From contig CAJTXH010000120.1 in assembly GCA_910580005.1 (NCBI GenBank), positions 1 through 8,436 on the forward strand: a DNA stretch of 8,436 nt. Reading direction: 5' to 3'. Position numbers and translations under genes: made by a program. A model generated the notes under the pieces. The model was not told where the DNA came from and made no database searches. It saw only the letters and a list, made by a program, of their open reading frames with translations. Positions 1 to 5,616 of this stretch are shown one piece after another; position 1 is the stretch's first letter; the number at the start of each line of letters is the position of its first letter. The stretch is from an uncultured Lachnospiraceae bacterium (lineage in GTDB: Bacteria > Bacillota > Clostridia > Lachnospirales > Lachnospiraceae).

Positions 1-3
1 GTT

Positions 4-37
4 TGTTACTATTAAGCCGTAAGGCTGAATAGTAACA
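4..37. repeat. 34-nt hairpin with GTAA tetraloop at the left edge
   Basis: The outer stem TGTTACTATT (4-13) pairs with AATAGTAACA (28-37). After an A/G mismatch, an inner AGCC (15-18) pairs with GGCT (23-26) around a GTAA loop. No T-run follows on either strand, so it is a poor intrinsic terminator. It could be a dispersed REP-like palindrome or the end of a structure that continues left of the window. Only one copy is present here. Confidence 0.6.
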
Positions 38-299
38 TAAACGCATGAATGAATAATATTATTATTTTTTAGTCCCCTGCCCAGTTTTTCTATCAATGTA
101 TTTACACACCCTGCACATCTGCAACAGCAGCGCCTTTAATGTCATTATCTGTAATATCCCGTTTCTTTTAATCCCATATATATTGAAATATTGCCCCTGT
201 TATTAACATCACCTGAACCAGTTCAGCTGTCGCAGACTGGTTGTCACTCTTTAACACTGCCAAGTGTAATACCTGCAATTATATACTTAGAAGTGCAAT
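38..299. other. Stretch without a supportable gene
   Basis: No frame here has both a ribosome site and useful length. On the minus strand a 36-codon open frame runs from about 276 to 169 and ends in a TAA, but it has no Shine-Dalgarno sequence. A second minus-strand frame of 27 codons lies nearer the left end, also without a ribosome site. A 7-bp hairpin, AACCAGT (216-222) with ACTGGTT (236-242), and a small ACACT/AGTGT hairpin near 254-267 are visible. The region may hold a decayed gene or untranslated RNA. Nothing decides between these. Confidence 0.4.
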
Positions 300-332
300 A
301 AAAAAAGCCCTGGATATACAGGGTTTTCTTTT
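300..332 (-). terminator. Intrinsic terminator of the tRNA-Leu gene
   Basis: On the minus strand, just downstream of the tRNA, CCCTG and CAGGG form a stem around TATATC. It is followed by C and a run of seven T (plus-strand A-run 300-306). The plus strand also ends in a T-rich run (324-332), so the hairpin could work in both directions. Confidence 0.85.
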
Positions 333-340
333 GTTTATAT

Positions 341-423
341 GCGGAAGATGGGACTTGAACCCACACGTCGTTGCCAACACATGAACCTGAATCATGCCTG
401 TCTGCCAATTCCAGCACTTCCGC
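341..423 (-). tRNA. tRNA-Leu, anticodon CAG
   Basis: The minus strand folds as an 83-nt class II tRNA. The acceptor stem GCGGAAG/CTTCCGC is a perfect 7 bp. The anticodon stem CATGA/TCATG carries loop TTCAGGT, giving anticodon CAG, which reads the Leu codon CUG. A long variable arm forms GTTG-GCAA-CGAC, as expected for leucine tRNAs, and the T arm is GTGGG-TTCAAGT-CCCAT. CCA is not encoded and must be added after transcription. The gene stands alone between its own promoter (457-485) and terminator (300-332), divergent from the polyphosphate operon. Confidence 0.96.
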
Positions 424-456
424 TAGTGTTAATACATTTTTTAATAATGCTTTTAC

Positions 457-485
457 ATAATATCAGATGTAATTATAAATGTCAA
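457..485 (-). promoter_or_regulatory. Sigma-A promoter of tRNA-Leu
   Basis: On the minus strand a perfect -35 TTGACA (480-485) is followed by a 17-bp spacer and -10 TATTAT (457-462), with an upstream TGA that makes an extended -10. The expected start is near 450, about 27 nt before the mature tRNA 5' end. Confidence 0.88.
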
Positions 486-574
486 TGAAATTTTTAAGTT
501 TTTTACAGGCTAAAATCCAATAGGCAGGAATTTTTGTATGAAAAAAATATAAAAATTCATTCTTTAACTAGTAA

Positions 575-603
575 TTTACCCCAAAATGCATTAAAATTAT
601 TAT
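575..603 (+). promoter_or_regulatory. Probable promoter of the ppx-ppk operon
   Basis: A -35-like TTTACC (575-580), a 17-bp spacer and -10 TATTAT (598-603) put the start near 610, which leaves a short leader before the GGAGG at 620-624. The -35 matches consensus at only four of six bases, which may suggest an activator. TTAACT (564-569) lies exactly 11 bp upstream of TTTACC, a spacing seen in PhoP-type direct repeats. Confidence 0.6.
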
Positions 604-631
604 TATAAAACATTTTAACGGAGGTATTCAT

Positions 632-2203
632 ATGGCAGTTACAATTTTTGCAGCAATAGATGTTGGTTCACATGAAACAACACTTCGTATTTATGAAGTT
701 TCTAAAAAATATGGCGTGCATGAGATAGAATCTGTGCACCACACCGCACGGCTGGGGCTTGAAACGTATTCAACGCAGCATATAAGCTACCATACTATTG
801 ATAAGCTTTGTAATATCTTAACTGGCTTTTGTGCCAAAATGAAAGAATATGGCATTACTGACTATATGATTACTGCTACAAGTGCCCTGCGTGAAGCAGA
901 CAATAATTTAATTGTGCTTGACCAGGTAAAACAACGCACAGGGTTTCTTATTAAGATATTAAGCAATCCTGAACAAAGATATCTTTGTTATAAGTCAATA
1001 GCCCTTAAGGAAAACTCTTTCCATAAACTTATCCAGAAAGGGACACTGCTTGTAGATGTTGGCGGCGGAAGCATACAGCTTTCACTTTTTGATAAAAACG
1101 TTCTTGTTATTTCACAGAATATAATGATTGGTTCTTTAAGGATTAATGAAGTACTCCAGGCTATGAAATCACAGACAGACAATTACCAGAACCTTGTTTA
1201 TGAGTATATTTCAAATGATTTACACAATTTTGTATCACTCTATATGCCAGAACATAATGTTAAGAATATTATTGCTGTAGGAAACCAGCTGCAAAGTTTT
1301 GTAAAATATTTAAGTGTACACAATTTTGGAAACTTGCAGCCTGTTGATGCAAAAGGCAAAAAGAAAGACTCCATTAACAGACAGGAATATGAAGAATTTT
1401 ACCAGTCAATAACTTCACAAAGCCCTGAAGAACTTTCAAGGGAACTTGATACACCTGTTGAAAGGACTACACTTCTGCTTCCTATTGCCATGATTTTCCA
1501 CAATATATTTGAAGAAACAAAAGCTGAGCAGATATGGCTTTCTGGCATAACTTTATGTGACGGCATGGCAGCAGATTTTGCAGAACGTAAGGAAAAAATA
1601 ACTCCTGCCCACAATTTTACTGAAAGCATGGTATCAGCTTCAAGATATGTTGCAAAACGGTATAAATGTGAGGATGCCCATAATAATAATGTAGAGGATA
1701 TTTCACTTAAAATATTTGATGCATTAAAAAAGCAGAATAACCTTACAAAACGTGACAGGCTTATTTTACAGATATCTGCTATACTTAACAGTTGTGGCAA
1801 ATTTATTAACTTAAATGATGTTGGCGAAAATTCATATAAAATAATTATGTCTACAGAAATAATAGGGCTTTCGCAGAGAGAACGCATGATGGTGGCAAAT
1901 ATTGCCAGATACCATAATGAAAGGTTTCCAAGTTATAAAGAAATAGAAGATTCATTTGCAAGCGAGGACTATATAAAGGCTGCTAAACTAAATGCAATAC
2001 TGAAGCTGGCAATTTCAATGGATAAAAGCCACCGCCAGAAATTCCGCAATATAACTGTAGAACTGAAAGACAATAAACTGGCGATAACTGGCAGGACTCT
2101 TTATGATATTACACTTGAACAGGGCATATTTAAGAAATGTTCAGATTTCTTTGAAGAAGTATATGGCATCCAGCCTGTACTTAAACAGAAAAAACAGTTC
2201 TAA
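632..2203 (+). CDS. ppx: Ppx/GppA-family exopolyphosphatase
   Basis: A cytoplasmic enzyme of the ASKHA fold, expected to release phosphate from the ends of polyphosphate chains; some family members instead hydrolyse pppGpp. The 523 aa are close to E. coli Ppx (513 aa). The N-terminal phosphate loop is DVGSHETTLRIYE (residues 10-22), TATSALREA lies at 81-89, E114 in NPEQR matches the catalytic Glu121 of E. coli Ppx, and the second phosphate loop DVGGGS is at 142-147. The C-terminal helical HD-like region covers roughly 330-515 and includes RYHNERFP (426-433). Two oddities: the loop reads GGGSIQ, so Q149 stands where E. coli has Glu150, and the HD/HE pair is N386-S387. The start is set by GGAGG at 620-624, seven bases upstream. 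The gene is followed after 23 nt by ppk. The family is clear; the substrate is inferred from context. Confidence 0.93.
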   Translation: MAVTIFAAIDVGSHETTLRIYEVSKKYGVHEIESVHHTARLGLETYSTQHISYHTIDKLCNILTGFCAKMKEYGITDYMITATSALREADNNLIVLDQVKQRTGFLIKILSNPEQRYLCYKSIALKENSFHKLIQKGTLLVDVGGGSIQLSLFDKNVLVISQNIMIGSLRINEVLQAMKSQTDNYQNLVYEYISNDLHNFVSLYMPEHNVKNIIAVGNQLQSFVKYLSVHNFGNLQPVDAKGKKKDSINRQEYEEFYQSITSQSPEELSRELDTPVERTTLLLPIAMIFHNIFEETKAEQIWLSGITLCDGMAADFAERKEKITPAHNFTESMVSASRYVAKRYKCEDAHNNNVEDISLKIFDALKKQNNLTKRDRLILQISAILNSCGKFINLNDVGENSYKIIMSTEIIGLSQRERMMVANIARYHNERFPSYKEIEDSFASEDYIKAAKLNAILKLAISMDKSHRQKFRNITVELKDNKLAITGRTLYDITLEQGIFKKCSDFFEEVYGIQPVLKQKKQF

Positions 2204-2226
2204 TAATTCCAGAATGGAGGATTTAT

Positions 2227-4452
2227 ATGGCAGAAAAGAATAACTTTATTAAACCAGAATATTTTTATAACCGTGAATTAAGCTGGATTTCATTTAACTA
2301 CCGTGTACTTAGCGAAGCACAGGACAAAGAACGCCCTCTGTTTGACAGAATGGGTTTTCTTGCCATTACCGCTTCAAACCTTGATGAGTTTTTTATGATA
2401 CGTGTTGCTTCACTTAAAGACATGGTACAAGTAAATTACACTAAAAAAGATATTGCAGGAATGACTCCTGTGGAACAGCTTGCTGCAATAAGCGGGAAAA
2501 CCCACCAGCTTGTTAAAGACCAGTATAATATATATAACTATGAAGTTATACCTGACCTTCTTAATAATGGCTTAAAAATTATTTCATATTATGAAGATTT
2601 AAATAATGAACAGGCAAAATATGTAGATAGTTTTTTCAAATCAGAAGTGTTTCCTGTACTTACACCTATGGCTGTAGATTCTTCAAGGCCTTTTCCGCTT
2701 ATACGCAACAAGACATTAAACATAGGTGCTGTAATTAAGATAAAACCTGGTTCTGGCAAAGAAGGCAGTACACAGTTCAGGGAATTATATATGTCACATT
2801 ACAATAAAAAGAAACATGGCGATGACACAGGGAACATTGATTTTGCAACAGTACAAGTTCCTTCTGTACTCCCACGCTTTGTAGAAATCCCTTCAAGTGA
2901 TGGGATACAGAAAACTTTTATACTTCTGGAACAGATTATTGAGAAAAATATTGAAAAGCTTTTTATAAATTATGAAGTCCTTTCTGCATTCCCATACAGG
3001 ATTATGAGAAATGCAGACCTTGATATTGAGGAGGATGAGGCAGCAGACCTTCTTGTTGAAATTGAGCGCCAGCTTAAAAAACGCCAGTGGGGGCAGGCTA
3101 TACGCCTTGAAGTTGAGGATGGCATTGATAAACACCTGCTTAAAACCCTTAAAGATGAACTCCAGGTTAATGAAGAAGATATATTTAAAATTAATGGCCC
3201 GCTTGACCTGGCATTCCTGTCAAAGTTTACTAAAATTGATGGTTTTGACAACCTGCGCCAGAAAGGTTATACACCACAGCCCGCCAAGTATCTTAAAGGC
3301 AATGATAACCTTTTTGAACAGATACGTGAACATGATATACTGCTCCACCATCCATATGAAACATTTGAACCTGTTGTTAATTTTGTGCGCCAGGCATCAA
3401 AAGACCCTGATGTGCTTGCAATTAAGCAGACTCTTTACCGGGTAAGCAGCAATTCCCCTATTATAGCTTCGCTTGCTGCTGCTGCTGAAAATGGCAAACA
3501 GGTAACAGTACTCGTTGAATTAAAAGCCAGGTTTGATGAGAAAAATAATATTATATGGGCAAGAAAGCTTGAACAGGCAGGCTGCCATGTAATATATGGG
3601 CTGGTAGGTTTAAAAACACACAGCAAGATTACACTTGTAGTCCGCAAGGAAGAAGACGGGATAAGACGTTATGTCCACCTTGGAACAGGAAATTATAATG
3701 ACAGCACTGCAAAAGTCTATACTGATATGGGGCTTCTTACATGCCAGAAAGCAATAGGCGCAGATGCAACAGCAGTGTTTAATATGCTTTCGGGCTATTC
3801 AGAACCTGCTATATGGAATAAGCTTGCAATAGCGCCTATATGGCTTCGTGACCGTTTTATATCACTTATAAAACGTGAAACAGAATTTGCAAAACAGGGA
3901 AAAAAAGCTTTTATTAAAGCAAAAATGAATTCCCTGTGTGACCAGGGAATAATTGCTGCCCTCTATGAGGCTTCAGCAGCAGGCGTTAAAACAGACCTTG
4001 TAGTGCGTGGTATATGCTGCCTTAAAACAGGCCTTAAGGGAATTAGTGAAAATATTACAGTACGTTCAATAGTAGGAAATTTCCTTGAACACAGCCGTAT
4101 ATTCTATTTCCACAATAACGGATTTGAAGAAGTATTTATGGGCAGTGCCGACTGGATGCCACGTAATCTTGATAAACGTGTGGAGATACTTTTCCCTGTA
4201 GAGGATGAAGAACTGAAACAGGAAGTTATCCATATCTTGGATATACAGCTTACAGACAATACAAAAGCAAGAATAATGCAGCCTGACGGAAGTTACATTA
4301 TACCTGCATTAAGCCCTGGTACAAGTAAAATATGTGCACAGGACTATTTCTGCAAAGAAGCTGTATCAGCAGCAAACCCAGGGAAGAAAAACCCTGGCAG
4401 TGCCAGCCAGTGCTTTGAGCCATTAGTTGGCGGACCGGAAGATAAAATATAA
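2227..4452 (+). CDS. ppk: Polyphosphate kinase Ppk1
   Basis: Transfers the gamma phosphate of ATP onto a growing polyphosphate chain, reversibly, through a phosphohistidine. The 741 aa are slightly longer than E. coli Ppk (688 aa). The N-terminal domain starts with YFYNRELSW (12-20) and TASNLDEFFMIRV (48-60). The catalytic C1/C2 region holds R405 (QTLYRVS) and R435 (LKARFDE), probable metal-binding residues; H465 in KTHSK, the phosphorylated His; GTGNYND (486-492); and H622 in EHSRIFYF, the second essential His. All key residues are intact. An insert at about 173-205 and a tail after about residue 690 account for most of the extra length. GGAGG (2216-2220) lies 6 bases before the ATG. It is the second gene of the operon with ppx, so synthesis and breakdown are encoded together. 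Confidence 0.98.
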   Translation: MAEKNNFIKPEYFYNRELSWISFNYRVLSEAQDKERPLFDRMGFLAITASNLDEFFMIRVASLKDMVQVNYTKKDIAGMTPVEQLAAISGKTHQLVKDQYNIYNYEVIPDLLNNGLKIISYYEDLNNEQAKYVDSFFKSEVFPVLTPMAVDSSRPFPLIRNKTLNIGAVIKIKPGSGKEGSTQFRELYMSHYNKKKHGDDTGNIDFATVQVPSVLPRFVEIPSSDGIQKTFILLEQIIEKNIEKLFINYEVLSAFPYRIMRNADLDIEEDEAADLLVEIERQLKKRQWGQAIRLEVEDGIDKHLLKTLKDELQVNEEDIFKINGPLDLAFLSKFTKIDGFDNLRQKGYTPQPAKYLKGNDNLFEQIREHDILLHHPYETFEPVVNFVRQASKDPDVLAIKQTLYRVSSNSPIIASLAAAAENGKQVTVLVELKARFDEKNNIIWARKLEQAGCHVIYGLVGLKTHSKITLVVRKEEDGIRRYVHLGTGNYNDSTAKVYTDMGLLTCQKAIGADATAVFNMLSGYSEPAIWNKLAIAPIWLRDRFISLIKRETEFAKQGKKAFIKAKMNSLCDQGIIAALYEASAAGVKTDLVVRGICCLKTGLKGISENITVRSIVGNFLEHSRIFYFHNNGFEEVFMGSADWMPRNLDKRVEILFPVEDEELKQEVIHILDIQLTDNTKARIMQPDGSYIIPALSPGTSKICAQDYFCKEAVSAANPGKKNPGSASQCFEPLVGGPEDKI

Positions 4453-4483
4453 TACACAATAAAAAAGAGAAATTATGTAGTGA

Positions 4484-4519
4484 CGCCAGGGCATGGATGT
4501 TTTTTAAAATGTTCTGGCG
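4484..4519. repeat. 11-bp stem-loop downstream of ppk
   Basis: CGCCAGGGCAT (4484-4494) pairs with ATGTTCTGGCG (4509-4519) around a 14-nt loop; two of the eleven pairs are G-T. It starts 31 nt after the ppk stop. No T-run follows, so it is not a standard terminator, but it may protect the mRNA 3' end or slow polymerase. Confidence 0.65.
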
Positions 4520-4528
4520 CAACATTAT

Positions 4529-4603
4529 GGGATATAAAGAACTACATGGATTGAAGCACTGTATTAAATACAATGCTTCAATCCATGTAGTTCTTTATAT
4601 CCC
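4529..4603. repeat. Perfect 30-bp inverted repeat (75-nt fold-back)
   Basis: Arm 4529-4558 is the exact reverse complement of arm 4574-4603. After a single C/A mismatch (4559/4573) the pairing resumes with TGTATT (4560-4565) and AATACA (4567-4572), leaving one unpaired base. RNA from either strand would form a nearly perfect 36-bp hairpin. It lies between the convergent ppk and the 58-aa gene. Neither side has a T-run, and no transposase or target-site duplication is evident. It could be a bidirectional transcription end, a tiny palindromic element, or an inverted duplication of the small gene's 3' sequence. Confidence 0.95.
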
Positions 4604-4655
4604 TAAACACATTTAATATGCCCATGTGGACCATAAAATTCTCATCTATTATACG

Positions 4656-4832
4656 CTATTTACCCATTTTCAGCTTCAGGACTCTTAATTCTTCCTCAAA
4701 ATTGTCTTTAAGCTTAAATGCCTTTATGCTTTGTTCAGAAGAAGCACCCACCAGATTACCATACTTAATAAGCAATGAACAAAACTCAATTTTTTCTTTA
4801 AGCTCTTTTTCTTCCATTTTTAACTTATCCAT
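4656..4832 (-). CDS. Small charged protein, 58 aa, unknown function
   Basis: I do not recognise this protein. It begins MDKLKMEEKELKEK, is rich in Lys and Glu and has no membrane segment. Residues 1-22 and 41-56 look helical, possibly coiled coil, joined by a linker with YGNLVGASSE. The gene has GGAGG (4838-4842) five bases before the ATG and a consensus promoter upstream at 4925-4953, which makes it more convincing than its length suggests. The opposite strand has a longer open frame here without a ribosome site, which I take as a shadow. After the TAG stop the same frame runs 25 more codons (to a TGA at 4578-4580) into the long inverted repeat, so the gene may be a truncated form of an 83-84 aa protein. 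Confidence 0.72.
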   Translation of the reverse strand: MDKLKMEEKELKEKIEFCSLLIKYGNLVGASSEQSIKAFKLKDNFEEELRVLKLKMGK

Positions 4833-4924
4833 AGCATCCTCCGTTCTTCCCGTAACATTATGTCCCTGCGGTCCACCAGTACGGCATAATAATTTATTAT
4901 TTTTATCTGTCTTGTATATATGGT

Positions 4925-4953
4925 ATTATACATCTTTATTACAAATTATTCAA
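4925..4953 (-). promoter_or_regulatory. Sigma-A promoter of the 58-aa gene
   Basis: On the minus strand, -35 TTGAAT (4948-4953), a 17-bp spacer and a perfect -10 TATAAT (4925-4930) predict a start near 4918. That gives a leader of about 85 nt before the ATG. The leader contains a short CCGTA/TACGG pairing but no riboswitch I recognise. Confidence 0.8.
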
Positions 4954-4972
4954 TATCCAGGAATTTATTCTT

Positions 4973-4994
4973 TGAAAATTTTCTAAAATTTTCA
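4973..4994. repeat. 22-bp AT-rich palindrome upstream of the small gene's promoter
   Basis: TGAAAATTTT (4973-4982) and AAAATTTTCA (4985-4994) form a perfect 10-bp inverted repeat around CT. It sits 19 bp upstream of the -35 at 4948-4953. It may be an operator or an UP-like A-tract element, or chance in AT-rich DNA. Confidence 0.5.
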
Positions 4995-5003
4995 TATTTA
5001 TAT

Positions 5004-5050
5004 CAAAAACCAGCAACACATGGCAGGCAGCGTAGTCTGCCTGCTGTTTG
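5004..5050 (-). terminator. Probable terminator after the four-helix protein gene
   Basis: On the minus strand GCAGGCAG and CTGCCTGC pair perfectly (plus positions 5023-5030 and 5037-5044) around a six-base loop. An alternative outer stem CAGCA/TGCTG brings the structure next to GTTTTTG (T-run at 5005-5009). A further small stem, GCCAT/ATGGC (5050-5066), precedes it. The T-run is 13 bases from the main stem, so termination depends on the alternative pairing. Confidence 0.5.
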
Positions 5051-5095
5051 CCATAACCTGGATGGCTGCCGGGGAAACAGTAAGAACGGCCTGCT

Positions 5096-5530
5096 TTAAA
5101 GATAAGGCTGCATATCCTCACAAAGCTTGCTCTCTATAGAAACCAGCCTTTTACATATATCCTTTGAAGCATTGTCTGCCTCTGTATACTTGTTCATATA
5201 CATATGGAGTGATTTCACTCCCATATTACAGCCATCTGTAATAAGGCTTGCAATAGTTGCATCGCTTTCATCCATTGCCATTTTAAAATTAGTCTTTAAC
5301 CATGACATCCCTTTTGCCATAGGTGCAGGGTCTTTTTCCTCACTGTTATGCTCCAGAAGAAGTGAATGCAGCTCATTGCCAAGCTTTTCATGGTGTATCC
5401 TGCTGTCGTTTAATACATCCCTTAACTCAGTTGCTTTTACTTTATCAAGGATTTCATTAATTGACTCAACAGCCATTTTAGTTCCAGAATCACATTCTTT
5501 TAATAATTGGATTGTATCATTGTTTTCCAT
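5096..5530 (-). CDS. Predicted small helical (ferritin-like) protein, 144 aa
   Basis: The start is the ATG at 5530, with GGAGG (5538-5542) seven bases upstream; an in-frame start at 5626 would overlap the preceding gene and has no ribosome site. The protein is soluble, acidic and predicted almost entirely helical: helices at about 5-32, 35-61, 74-98 and 100-140, with a break at EEKDPAPMAKGMSW (64-77). Glu and His residues cluster in RIHHEKLGNELH (44-55), which recalls four-helix-bundle families such as DUF2383, but I see no clear di-iron motif. From memory, similar uncharacterised proteins occur in gut Clostridia. It lies 83 nt downstream of the penicillin-binding protein gene and could be co-transcribed or use a weak promoter of its own. 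Function unknown. Confidence 0.85.
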   Translation of the reverse strand: MENNDTIQLLKECDSGTKMAVESINEILDKVKATELRDVLNDSRIHHEKLGNELHSLLLEHNSEEKDPAPMAKGMSWLKTNFKMAMDESDATIASLITDGCNMGVKSLHMYMNKYTEADNASKDICKRLVSIESKLCEDMQPYL

Positions 5531-5587
5531 AACCAGGCCTCCTGTTATAATTAATTTTTTACAATCATTATTTAAAATAATAAGATT

Positions 5588-5616
5588 ATTATAAACAGGA
5601 TTAATAATTTTATTCA
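5588..5616 (-). promoter_or_regulatory. Weak candidate promoter for the four-helix protein gene
   Basis: A perfect -10 TATAAT (5588-5593, minus strand) lies 17 bp from a poor -35, TGAATA (5611-5616), which overlaps the stop codon of the upstream gene. It is supported only by the -10. Confidence 0.35.

Noticed and set aside
4527..4616. 29-codon plus-strand frame across the fold-back, with a faint IS200 TnpA-like HVVLYIPKH string
   Set aside because: It is generated by the palindrome, has no ribosome site, and lacks the rest of any transposase.
4618..4986. 122-aa plus-strand open frame
   Set aside because: It has no ribosome site and lies antisense to the 58-aa gene, which has both a promoter and GGAGG. 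It is treated as a shadow.
4939..5121. 60-aa minus-strand open frame overlapping the end of the four-helix gene
   Set aside because: It starts with GTG without a ribosome site and covers the GC-rich hairpins and the small gene's -35 region.
5127..5594. 155-aa plus-strand open frame
   Set aside because: Antisense to the four-helix gene, without a ribosome site and with a composition typical of reverse-strand shadows.
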